NCBI GenBank assembly: GCA_023128855.1
Contig: JAGMDE010000065.1
Span: 1 to 11,616, forward strand
Direction: 5' to 3'
Source: Thermoplasmatales archaeon
GTDB lineage: Archaea > Thermoplasmatota > E2 > DHVEG-1
DNA length: 11,616 bases
Shown in pieces: positions 1-7,071 of this stretch (its first letter is position 1; every line of letters begins with the position of its first letter). A model generated the notes under the pieces. The model ran no database searches and was not told where the DNA came from. It worked only from the letters and a program-made list of their open reading frames with translations. Both the position numbers and the translations under genes were made by a program.

Positions 1-1577
1 TACTTGGTGCTTTTCTAACGCCATTAGTCGCTAAAATAAATGACAAGGTTAGAAATGTATTTGTAATATTTATTGTAGCTTTGACAAGTTTTCTTGTATT
101 TTTACTTGCAAATGACGTTCTTACAAACGGAAGTATTCGTACATATGTCTTTGGTGGAGGTTCAGCTTTAACAGATGGCGGATTTGCCATAAGGATTCTA
201 TTTGAAGTTGATGGTTTTAGTGCTTTCATGGCAATCATAGCTTCAATTTTGGCTATTGCCGGTGTAATTTATGCATGGTCCCATATGAAGGAACATACTG
301 GTCTTGACAAGTTTTACACACTGGTTCTTTTGATGGTTGCTGGTATGTTTGGTATGATACTTACCGGCGACATGTTCAACTTCTTTGTATTCCTTGAAAT
401 AACTTCGATTGCATCCTGTGCACTAATTGCATTTTATACACATAAAGGAAAGGCAGTTGATGCAGGTTTCAAATATCTTGTAATCAGCTCAATAGGTGCG
501 CTTTTTATCTTGTTTGCAATTGGAATATTATACAGCCAATACAACGCTTTGAATATGGCTGTAATCGCAAATTCAATAACGTTTTCATTTTTAGATAAAA
601 TCGCACTTGTGTTACTCATTTCTGGTCTTGCTATGAAAGCTGGAATAGTTCCAATGCATATGTGGCTTCCAGATGCATATGGGCGAGCACCTTCATCTGT
701 AACAGTAATACTTATCGGTGCTACACAGGCAAGTCTTTATGGGCTTTTTAGAATGGTGTTTTCAGTTTATGGTAACGTATTCAGCAGTATAGATGCTACA
801 AAAGACACAGTAATTAGTACTATTAGTAGTGTAAATTCAATTGGTTGGATGCTGATTATTTTGGCCATTTTGACAATGCTAATAGGAGCTTTAATGGCTT
901 TGAAGCAGTCCGATCTGAAACGATTGATTGCATTTGCAGCACTTGCAGAAGTTGGATATATGTTGCTTGGTATGGGCGTTAGATTAGCATCAAAAGTATC
1001 ACAAGATATTACAATTGCTGGAGAAACAACTACTCAAGTTGCATTCCAAAGTTATAGTGCTACAGCACTTACAGGAAGTGTATTTCATATTATGAACGAT
1101 GCGCTAGATATAGGTCTATTATTTTTGGTAGCTGGAGCTATTTATCTTGTAACAAAAGAAACTTCACTCGATAAGCTAGGTGGTCTTGCAAGAAACATGA
1201 AATATACTACAGTATTTTTCCTAATCGGGTTATTTGCAGTATCAGGTATGCCCCCAACGAATGGATTTGCTTCAAAATTAATAATCTATGAAACAACATT
1301 CCAACTAAACCCAATTATTGCAATTGTTGCCATTCTATGTAGTATACTACTTTTAGCAGTGTTTGTAAAGGTATTTCACTCAGCATTTCTTGGGCCTAAA
1401 CTCCCAAGTTTAAAGGATGCAAAAGAAGCTCCTAGAAGTCTGCTAATTGCCATGGGAATCATCGCTTGTATCATCATATTTATTGGCCTCTTCCCGAGTC
1501 TTTTTATTGAAAATATTGTGACACCTGCAGCAAATGCGATTATGGATTCAGCAAAATATATTACGGCGGTGATCTAA
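1..1577 (+). CDS. mbhH: MbhH/MrpD-type ion-translocating antiporter subunit, 5' end outside window
   Basis: The reading frame is open back to the first base (codons from position 3 read LGAFLTPLVAKINDKVRN), so the true start lies a few codons upstream; the TTG at 81 is not the start. This is a multi-spanning membrane protein of the NuoL/M/N-MrpD family that moves H+ or Na+. Seen in the translation: LTGDMFNFFVFLEITS, with the membrane glutamate typical of the family (around 365-410); MKAGIVPMHMWLPDAYGRAP, with the TM7-type lysine (around 634-690); and LKQSDLKRLIAFAALAEVGY (around 898-960). About 12-14 hydrophobic segments fit the family. The following genes (MbhI-like and MbhM/NuoH-like) make this MbhH rather than a plain Mrp antiporter subunit. 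Odd points: the usual HxxNHAxxK motif reads HIMNDALDI, losing its lysine, and the loop before it is long. Family certain; the exact complex is inferred from neighbours. Confidence 0.85.
   Translation, partial: LGAFLTPLVAKINDKVRNVFVIFIVALTSFLVFLLANDVLTNGSIRTYVFGGGSALTDGGFAIRILFEVDGFSAFMAIIASILAIAGVIYAWSHMKEHTGLDKFYTLVLLMVAGMFGMILTGDMFNFFVFLEITSIASCALIAFYTHKGKAVDAGFKYLVISSIGALFILFAIGILYSQYNALNMAVIANSITFSFLDKIALVLLISGLAMKAGIVPMHMWLPDAYGRAPSSVTVILIGATQASLYGLFRMVFSVYGNVFSSIDATKDTVISTISSVNSIGWMLIILAILTMLIGALMALKQSDLKRLIAFAALAEVGYMLLGMGVRLASKVSQDITIAGETTTQVAFQSYSATALTGSVFHIMNDALDIGLLFLVAGAIYLVTKETSLDKLGGLARNMKYTTVFFLIGLFAVSGMPPTNGFASKLIIYETTFQLNPIIAIVAILCSILLLAVFVKVFHSAFLGPKLPSLKDAKEAPRSLLIAMGIIACIIIFIGLFPSLFIENIVTPAANAIMDSAKYITAVI
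1568..1574 (+). promoter_or_regulatory. Shine-Dalgarno GGTGATC for the MbhI-like gene
   Basis: GGTGATC is a perfect complement to the archaeal 16S rRNA 3' end. It lies inside the last codons of the upstream gene. It is 5 bases before the ATG at 1580 and 8 bases before a second ATG at 1583, so either codon could be the start. It indicates translational coupling within the operon. Confidence 0.7.
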
Positions 1578-1579
1578 CA

Positions 1580-1939
1580 ATGATGGAACAAATTAGTCAA
1601 TTAGTTGAAACATTAAAAACAGGAACTGGCTTGTGGAATCCCCTGATTTGGATAGTTGCAATAGTTATTGCATTTCTTATAGTCTACATCATACGAAGTT
1701 TCGGTAACAAGGGTTACAAAAAAGGAACAGAGCAGACGAAAGCATTCTTATCAGGAAATCCAGAATATGATAAAGAAAAAATGCATGTGAAATCCAGTAA
1801 TATTTATTGGGGCTTTTTAGAATCCCTTAAATGGGTATATGTTGCTCTCGACAAGATGCATACAGGAAATGTAAGTGACTATGTACTCTGGTTTGTTGTA
1901 ATAATGGGCGTGTTTTTCATTATTATGGGGGTGCTCTAG
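1580..1939 (+). CDS. mbhI: MbhI-like small membrane subunit of Mbh-type complex
   Basis: A 119-residue protein with a membrane helix at about 20-39, a soluble middle, and a second helix at about 100-118. The middle holds YKKGTEQTKAFLSGNPE (46-62), VKSSNIYWGFLESLK (70-84) and LDKMHTGNVSDYVLWF (90-105), which match what I recall of MbhI, the small subunit between the antiporter-like module and the hydrogenase module in Thermococcales Mbh. It starts 2 bases after the preceding stop behind a strong ribosome-binding site, and its stop abuts the next ATG, so it is co-translated with both neighbours. The ATG at 1583 is an equally good start. No catalytic or metal-binding motif is visible; the role is taken to be structural coupling. 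Placement in the family rests on remembered motifs and position. Confidence 0.72.
   Translation: MMEQISQLVETLKTGTGLWNPLIWIVAIVIAFLIVYIIRSFGNKGYKKGTEQTKAFLSGNPEYDKEKMHVKSSNIYWGFLESLKWVYVALDKMHTGNVSDYVLWFVVIMGVFFIIMGVL
1927..1933 (+). promoter_or_regulatory. Shine-Dalgarno GGGGGTG for the MbhM gene
   Basis: GGGGGTG sits in the last codons of the MbhI-like gene, 6 bases before the ATG at 1940. It supports that start and coupled translation, since the upstream TAG directly abuts the ATG. Confidence 0.55.
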
Positions 1940-3016
1940 ATGGAGTTTCAAGATATGATATGGGCAGTATTGACAATTATAATTGGTACTGTAGGTCTTG
2001 CTTTATTTGGAATCATCTTTGGATTGTTCTATAAGGGTATAGACCGAAAAGTCTCTGCACATATGCAAGGAAGAATAGGGCCACCATTAGTTCAACCATT
2101 TAGAGATGTAAGAAAACTGTTTACAAAAGAAAACATAGTTCCAGAGAATGCTATTCCATGGGTATTTCATCTTGCTCCACTTATTGGACTCGTAGCAACG
2201 ATATCGATACTCCTCTATCTGCCAATTGGAAGCTTTGCTCCATTAGCAACTGGATATGGAGATCTAATATTAGTTCTATATCTACTGATTATCCCATCTC
2301 TTGCACTAGTTATAGGCGGTTTTGCATCTGGTTCACCATACGCAACAATCGGTGCACAGAGGGAAATGGCTACAATGATAGCATATGAATTTCCACTTGC
2401 AGTTATAATAATGACCATTGCATGGAAGTTAAGTAGTATTACAGCAGGCGGGTTAGGGCTTGAAAATGCCTTTGCTATGTCAACAATAGTTGCAAATCCA
2501 GTTTGGAATTCTGTAAGTATTGTTGGATTTATTGGCTTTATATTCCTATTGCTCGCTCTAATAATTGTAACTCCAGCAGAACTCTCTAAAATACCATTTG
2601 ATTCACCTGAGGCAGAAACAGAAATAGGTGGTGGATTACTTGTGGAGTACTCTGGTAGAAACCTTGGCATGTTCTATTTAATGGATAGTGTAAAAACAGT
2701 GGTCATGGCCTCTCTTATTGTTGCGTTATTTTTCCCATATAATATCTCTAATCTCTTTGGATTAGAAGCTGCAAGTATTCCTGCTTATGCTATTGACTTC
2801 ATATTTTTCCTAATCAAAGTTCTGATAATAATAGTGTTTTCAGTAACATTAATCAGAGTAGCTGTTGCTCGTTTAAAGATAGATCAGATAGTTTACACAT
2901 ACTGGGTTCCATTAACTCTATTTGCACTAGTGGGGTTAATACTAATTATGTGGGACGGATATGCAACGACTCAACTAAATTTGCCAACAGTTGTAGACTG
3001 GCTTGGACTAGGATAA
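1940..3016 (+). CDS. mbhM: MbhM/NuoH-like membrane subunit (respiratory complex I subunit 1 family)
   Basis: A 358-residue polytopic membrane protein of the NuoH/HycD/MbhM family, which links the electron-transfer arm of hydrogenase or complex I-like machines to the ion-pumping arm. Family landmarks are clear: GRIGPPLVQPFRDVRKLF (44-61), the cytoplasmic loop GAQREMATMIAYE (138-150) and the acidic loop PFDSPEAETEIGGG (219-232) followed by LLVEYSG. About eight hydrophobic segments are present. ATG directly follows the previous TAG. The gene ends the operon: the next gene is an unrelated archaeosortase after a 43-base gap, with no MbhJ, K, L or N following. Family certain; whether the complex is an Mbh hydrogenase, an Mbs-like sulfur-linked complex or another relative cannot be decided without the catalytic subunits. 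Confidence 0.9.
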   Translation: MEFQDMIWAVLTIIIGTVGLALFGIIFGLFYKGIDRKVSAHMQGRIGPPLVQPFRDVRKLFTKENIVPENAIPWVFHLAPLIGLVATISILLYLPIGSFAPLATGYGDLILVLYLLIIPSLALVIGGFASGSPYATIGAQREMATMIAYEFPLAVIIMTIAWKLSSITAGGLGLENAFAMSTIVANPVWNSVSIVGFIGFIFLLLALIIVTPAELSKIPFDSPEAETEIGGGLLVEYSGRNLGMFYLMDSVKTVVMASLIVALFFPYNISNLFGLEAASIPAYAIDFIFFLIKVLIIIVFSVTLIRVAVARLKIDQIVYTYWVPLTLFALVGLILIMWDGYATTQLNLPTVVDWLGLG

Positions 3017-3020
3017 GAGT

Positions 3021-3032
3021 ATTATAGTAAAT
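3021..3032 (+). promoter_or_regulatory. Probable TATA-type promoter for the artA operon
   Basis: ATTATAGTAAAT in the 43-base gap after the Mbh operon is centred about 33 bases before the artA ATG. This spacing fits an archaeal TATA box driving a transcript with little or no leader. No ribosome-binding site is well placed (AGGA at about 3044 is too far), which agrees with leaderless initiation. Confidence 0.45.
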
Positions 3033-3059
3033 CCCCATTCAAAAGGATTAGATTTAAAC

Positions 3060-3998
3060 ATGGAGAGATACAGCAGTAGAGATAAAGCCATTGCTTCGTT
3101 ATTTATAATTGTACCAATAATCTTTGTTATTATAGGGTTAACACTTTATCCGTATAGGCCGGAAGGTACAGAGACCATTTTAGAAGAAATATTACCTATA
3201 CCTCTATTCATTAGTTTAATATTACTTGGAATTGGTTTTGCAATAAGAAAAGAAGGACTGGACAACAAAATAAAAATTGCTGGTTGGATTCTTCTTGCCT
3301 TTTTCTGGTCAACACAGATCAATACACTTTATCTTGACTATGAAGGAGACGTTGTAAATGCGTTTTTATGCTTCATTGGAGTTTTCTTACTATCCTACGT
3401 TGCCTATCAAGAATGGATGTCAATAAAAACCAAGAAACAAATAGGTTGTTTAAACTGGGCAGCAGGTGCAGCAGCAATAGCTGGAATCATATATTTTGGG
3501 ATTGAGCTAACTCCCTTAGAAATGTGGCTTAGAGAATTAGTTGCAGGTCAAAGCGCATGGCTTCTAAACATCTTCACAGGGAATGTGTATCATAATGGAA
3601 TATATGTTGAATGGGAACAAGCACATGTATGGATAATATTTGCATGTACTGGAGTACAGTCCATGGTTATTTTTGTAGGCATGATACTGCCATTAAAAAA
3701 TGTGAATGCAAAAAGAAAATTTTATGGATTATTAGTAACAGTTGTACCAGTTTATTTCCTAAATCTTGTAAGAAATGCACTAGTTGTATATCTTACAGGA
3801 GTTTATGGCCATGATTTCTTTCCAACTGCACACAATATAATTGGAAAAGGTGGCAGTTTAGTTGCTTTAATAATACTGCTAGTAATTGTTATAAAAGTTA
3901 TACCAGAAGTTTTTGATGAAATATTAGGCCTCACAGATTTATACAAAGGAGATGGACCGTTAGAACAATCATTTAGAAAGATTTGGAGAAAAAAGTAG
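3060..3998 (+). CDS. artA: Archaeosortase A (PGF-CTERM-type transpeptidase)
   Basis: A 312-residue integral membrane protein of the exosortase/archaeosortase family. ArtA recognises C-terminal tripartite signals (PGF-CTERM) on exported surface proteins, cleaves them and allows the new C-terminus to be linked to an archaeal lipid. The core motif ACTGVQSM (195-202) carries the catalytic Cys196. VRNALVVYLTGVYG (237-250) supplies conserved Arg238, and TAHNIIGKGGS (256-266) supplies His258, together a plausible Cys-Arg-His set. About seven to eight hydrophobic helices surround these. The two next genes make the ethanolamine-headgroup archaeal lipid and lie 1 base away, a recurrent neighbourhood for artA in Euryarchaeota. 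Start: ATG with a TATA-like box about 30 bases upstream. No PGF-CTERM substrate is encoded in this window. Confidence 0.9.
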   Translation: MERYSSRDKAIASLFIIVPIIFVIIGLTLYPYRPEGTETILEEILPIPLFISLILLGIGFAIRKEGLDNKIKIAGWILLAFFWSTQINTLYLDYEGDVVNAFLCFIGVFLLSYVAYQEWMSIKTKKQIGCLNWAAGAAAIAGIIYFGIELTPLEMWLRELVAGQSAWLLNIFTGNVYHNGIYVEWEQAHVWIIFACTGVQSMVIFVGMILPLKNVNAKRKFYGLLVTVVPVYFLNLVRNALVVYLTGVYGHDFFPTAHNIIGKGGSLVALIILLVIVIKVIPEVFDEILGLTDLYKGDGPLEQSFRKIWRKK

Positions 3999-3999
3999 C

Positions 4000-4650
4000 A
4001 TGAAAATTGCTAAAGGTTCCTTTGCATGGGTTCTAAGTTCACTTATTGCAAGTTTAATTTTTTTAATATTATTTGTTATCTTTATTAGGCAAAGTTATGG
4101 ACTTATATTTTTGTTAATATTTCAACTTATTTTTCTAAAAACATGTTTTATTATTATGTTTTTTAGAGATCCAGATAGAGACATAGGTAAAGGAATCGTC
4201 GCCAGTGCAGATGGAAAAATTAGAGAAATAAGTAAACTTAAAGACAAAGAAGTTGGCGATTGTACAAAGATTTCTACATTTATGAATTTGTATAATGTAC
4301 ATGTTAACAGAATACCCCTAGATGGAACCGTGAAAGATATGGTTCATATATCTGGCATTCATCTTCCTGCATTCAAGAAAGAATCTGAGAAAAACGAACG
4401 AGTTATAACAATAATTGACACAAAAATTGGTAATGTTAAAGTTATTCAGATAGCTGGAACTCTAGCACGTAGAATAGTGCTATATATTAAAAAAGGAGAT
4501 AAACTGAAAAAGGGCGAAAGGATCGGAATAATAAGATTTGGCTCACGTGTTGATGTGTATTTGCCAACTAAAAAGATTAAAAAAATAAATGTAAAAGTTG
4601 GAGAGATAGTTAAAGCGGGGGAGACAACTCTTGCAGAAATCAATGATTAA
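4000..4650 (+). CDS. asd: Archaetidylserine decarboxylase (pyruvoyl enzyme, PSD-like)
   Basis: A 216-residue protein that decarboxylates archaetidylserine to archaetidylethanolamine at the inner face of the membrane. Two N-terminal hydrophobic segments (about 10-30 and 34-54) anchor it, then come FFRDPDR (54-60), ADGKI (70-74), FMNLYNVHVNRIP (94-106) with the conserved HVNR, and the self-cleavage site FGSRVD (180-185). There, cleavage between Gly181 and Ser182 would turn the serine into the pyruvoyl cofactor. Length and the FGS motif match the short archaeal/PSD-A type rather than the long LGST bacterial type. ATG is 1 base after the artA stop with GGAG about 12 bases upstream. The 3' end overlaps the next gene by 8 bases. 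Often named PssD in the artA literature. Confidence 0.88.
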   Translation: MKIAKGSFAWVLSSLIASLIFLILFVIFIRQSYGLIFLLIFQLIFLKTCFIIMFFRDPDRDIGKGIVASADGKIREISKLKDKEVGDCTKISTFMNLYNVHVNRIPLDGTVKDMVHISGIHLPAFKKESEKNERVITIIDTKIGNVKVIQIAGTLARRIVLYIKKGDKLKKGERIGIIRFGSRVDVYLPTKKIKKINVKVGEIVKAGETTLAEIND

Positions 4651-5335
4651 ACTGCTGTCAGTTGCTGATGTAATTTCAATAACCAATGCAATATTTGGTG
4701 TTTTAGCTATTCTTTTTCTATTTACATGTTTGGGGACCTGCGATGTATTTAGAGTACGTGCTTCATTTTCATTTATTCTATTGGCATTAATAGGAGACGG
4801 CTTAGACGGAATTATTGCTAGAAAATTTGGAAAAAGTGAAATTGGAGCATATCTAGATTCAATGGCTGATATGACTTCTTTTGTAATTGCCCCTGCTGTT
4901 TTCATCTATTATGTTTATTCCAGTTCATTTGGATCTTTATTTTATAGTAATATCTATCTATTGTTTGCATTAATTTTGTTCTTAGCATTTGGAATTATTA
5001 GACTTGCATCTTTTCATTTGATGAAAAATGATAAGTTTTTTATTGGTTTACCATCACCTGCAAGCGTAGTTATTTTATTAGTTATATCATGGCTCCAAGT
5101 AGATTTTATTTATATTTTACCAGCAGTGGTAATTATCGGGGCATTAATGGTTTCCAATATTAAATTTCCAAAACCAGGTAAAAAAATGGATTTGATTGCT
5201 GCCTTATTGATACTTCTTTCAATCCTCTTGTACGACAGTTATTACAAAATTGCTCCTCTGTTGCTCCTTACAGCAATTTTAATATATGCTGTTGGCGGAC
5301 CAATTTATTACAAATTTTTAGCAAAAAGGCGATAA
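4643..5335 (+). CDS. pssA: Archaetidylserine synthase (CDP-alcohol phosphatidyltransferase)
   Basis: A membrane enzyme that joins CDP-archaeol and L-serine to give archaetidylserine, the substrate of the decarboxylase encoded just before. The CDP-alcohol phosphatidyltransferase signature is complete: DxxDGxxAR...GxxxDxxxD, read as DGLDGIIAR (52-60) and GAYLDSMAD (68-76), with the four aspartates at 52, 55, 72 and 76. Five to six hydrophobic helices follow. I chose ATG 4643 (230 residues), which overlaps the previous stop by 8 bases and gives the usual SVADVISITNAIFG opening. An in-frame TTG at 4631 with GGGGGAG 7 bases ahead is the alternative and adds four residues. Family certain; serine rather than another alcohol is inferred from the neighbouring decarboxylase. 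Confidence 0.88.
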   Translation: MIKLLSVADVISITNAIFGVLAILFLFTCLGTCDVFRVRASFSFILLALIGDGLDGIIARKFGKSEIGAYLDSMADMTSFVIAPAVFIYYVYSSSFGSLFYSNIYLLFALILFLAFGIIRLASFHLMKNDKFFIGLPSPASVVILLVISWLQVDFIYILPAVVIIGALMVSNIKFPKPGKKMDLIAALLILLSILLYDSYYKIAPLLLLTAILIYAVGGPIYYKFLAKRR

Positions 5336-5337
5336 AA

Positions 5338-5350
5338 ACATTTCTAAACA
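5338..5350 (+). promoter_or_regulatory. Weak TATA-like element ahead of the THEP1 gene
   Basis: ACATTTCTAAACA lies in the 40-base gap and is centred about 31 bases before the ATG at 5376, the same geometry as the other gaps here. The match to a TATA consensus is poor, and there is no ribosome-binding site before the ATG. Confidence 0.28.
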
Positions 5351-5375
5351 GAAAACGCATTACATACTGCTGTTT

Positions 5376-5936
5376 ATGGACGATATACCAAAAATTGGTA
5401 TCACTGGTATGCCTAGTGTTGGTAAGACCGATGCTCTAATAAAAATTGTCGAATCTCTCGAAGAACATGGCTATGTTGTTCAAGGGATGATAACTGAACC
5501 CATTATTGAAAAGAAAAAACGTGTGGGTTTTTACGTTACAAATTGGCAAACTAAAGAAAAAAAGGTTTTTGCCCATATTGATTTTGAATTAAAGGATAAA
5601 ATAGGCAAATACGGCGTTGACATAACTGCTTTAGAAGAAATCGGTGTTCCAGCTATTGAAAAAGCAATTCTAGATGAAGAAGTAAATATAATCGTTATTG
5701 ATGAAATAGGTAAAATGGAAATGCTTTCTGAGAAATTCTGTGAGATGGTTATCGAGGCTTTGGATTCCGATAAACCAATCATTGTTACACTTCACAAGAA
5801 ATCAAGAACTCCCCTCTTGCAGGATGTAAGGCGTCGTGATGATATAAGAATTCTAGAGGTTACACCAGTTAACCGAAATCTGCTTCCTTATAAGATTGAA
5901 AAGATAATGGAAGAAAAACTACCACCCTTGTTTTAA
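5376..5936 (+). CDS. THEP1-type nucleoside-triphosphatase
   Basis: A 186-residue P-loop protein, about the usual length of the THEP1/COG1618 NTPases, which hydrolyse NTPs in vitro and have no firmly known cellular role. Walker A is GMPSVGKT (11-18) at the very N-terminus. Walker B is IIVIDEIGKMEML (105-117), with the DEIGKME pattern characteristic of the family. TLHKKSRTPLLQDVRRR (138-154) and the DIRILEVTPVNRNLLP segment near the end also fit. No membrane segment or extra domain is seen. It is probably first in a unit with trm1, whose ATG is 1 base after its stop; whether this reflects a link to tRNA or nucleotide metabolism is unknown. A kinase function is possible but not shown. Confidence 0.85.
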   Translation: MDDIPKIGITGMPSVGKTDALIKIVESLEEHGYVVQGMITEPIIEKKKRVGFYVTNWQTKEKKVFAHIDFELKDKIGKYGVDITALEEIGVPAIEKAILDEEVNIIVIDEIGKMEMLSEKFCEMVIEALDSDKPIIVTLHKKSRTPLLQDVRRRDDIRILEVTPVNRNLLPYKIEKIMEEKLPPLF

Positions 5937-5937
5937 T

Positions 5938-7044
5938 ATGAATAAAAATCAATCTTTTGAAGCTATTACTGAAGGTACTACAAATGTTTTAGTTTTTAAA
6001 AACAAGGAATCTAAAAAAGGACCTGGTTCAAAGGATAAAGTGCCATTTTATAATCCTTCTATGGAGCTTAATCGGGATCTTTCTATTGTTATGTGCCAGT
6101 GGTTGATCAATAACAGTAAATCTCATGTTAATCTTCTTGATGGTCTTGCCGCATCAGGTATTCGTGGTGTTAGACTTGCTAACGAATTAGATGGAGATTT
6201 TGATGTTACTATTAACGACTGGAATCCTGATGCTTTCAAATTGATTAAAAAGAATATTGAAAAATTGAAACTTAAAAATGTAGAATCAACTAATAGTAAT
6301 CTAAACACCTTGCTTTCTCAAAATAAATTTAATTATATTGATGTAGATCCTTTTGGCTCTCCAGTTTATTTTATTGATTCTGCTATGCGAAGTATCAGTA
6401 ATTATGGCATTATTGCTTGTACCGCTACTGATACTGCTGCTCTTTGTGGAACTTATCCTAAAGTTTGTTTACGGAGATACGGAGCTATTCCGTTTCACTC
6501 TAGTGTAATGAAAGAAATTGGACTTCGGATTCTTCTAGGTTTTGTTTGTAGAACTGCAGGTGTTTATGATAAAGAAATTAAACCTTTGATATCCTATGTT
6601 ACCGATCATTATTTTAGAGTTTACATCCAGATTGTAAATAGTACAAGTAGGGCAAACGACTCTATGAAGAATTTTTCTGTTGTAAAATCAAATGTACTAA
6701 TTGGTGCTGAAACTACAAAAGAAGATATTGGACCAATGTGGATGGGTAAATTACAGGATAAGAGAGTTGTAAAAGAATTAAGAACAATTCTTTTTGAAAA
6801 ACAACTTAAAACCAAGAATGAAGTGTGGAAATTACTGGATTTACTTGAAGAAGAAGCTGATGCCCCTGCTTTTTTTTATACAACTGATGGTTTGGCATCT
6901 GCTTTGAAAAAATCTCCACCTAAAATGGAAAAGATTTTTGAGAAGTTAAAAAACAAAGGTTTTGAGGTTACTAGAACACATTTTAGTCCTACTGGTTTTA
7001 AAACCAATGCACCAAAAAATGTGATAGAAAAAGTGTTTAAATAA
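5938..7044 (+). CDS. trm1: tRNA (guanine-26-N2)-dimethyltransferase
   Basis: A 368-residue S-adenosylmethionine-dependent enzyme that makes m2G and m2,2G at position 26 of tRNA. Diagnostic blocks: PFYNPSMELNRDLS (36-49); the SAM-binding loop DGLAASGIRGVR (68-79); an acidic NDWNPDAF (93-100); the catalytic DVDPFGSP (135-142); and ACTATDTAALCGTYP (160-174), followed by RRYGA. The C-terminal domain (about 270-368) matches the archaeal Trm1 length of roughly 370-380. The ATG follows the THEP1 stop by 1 base and has no obvious ribosome-binding site, as in some other genes here. It is a housekeeping gene without anything missing or extra. Confidence 0.94.
   Translation: MNKNQSFEAITEGTTNVLVFKNKESKKGPGSKDKVPFYNPSMELNRDLSIVMCQWLINNSKSHVNLLDGLAASGIRGVRLANELDGDFDVTINDWNPDAFKLIKKNIEKLKLKNVESTNSNLNTLLSQNKFNYIDVDPFGSPVYFIDSAMRSISNYGIIACTATDTAALCGTYPKVCLRRYGAIPFHSSVMKEIGLRILLGFVCRTAGVYDKEIKPLISYVTDHYFRVYIQIVNSTSRANDSMKNFSVVKSNVLIGAETTKEDIGPMWMGKLQDKRVVKELRTILFEKQLKTKNEVWKLLDLLEEEADAPAFFYTTDGLASALKKSPPKMEKIFEKLKNKGFEVTRTHFSPTGFKTNAPKNVIEKVFK
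7036..7044 (+). promoter_or_regulatory. Possible TATA box for purN-folC
   Basis: TTTAAATAA spans the last codons and stop of trm1 and is centred about 32 bases before the purN ATG. It could give a short leader containing AAGGGGA (7055-7061), which may instead act as a ribosome-binding site. Because it overlaps coding sequence and the region is AT-rich, it is uncertain; purN may simply be co-transcribed with trm1. Confidence 0.3.
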
Positions 7045-7071
7045 AACCAGATATAAGGGGAATGTGAACGT

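Noticed and set aside
81..83. TTG at 81 as the start of the antiporter subunit
   Set aside because: The frame is open to the window edge and the 26 codons before it match the family's N-terminal segment, so the gene starts upstream.
2215..2670. 151-residue open frame on the minus strand
   Set aside because: It lies entirely inside the strongly supported MbhM gene, is Pro/Ser/Ile-rich without domain motifs, and has no promoter or ribosome-binding context of its own.
4543..4905. 120-residue minus-strand frame over the decarboxylase-synthase junction
   Set aside because: It is opposite two confirmed genes, has no motif, and no intergenic promoter is available.
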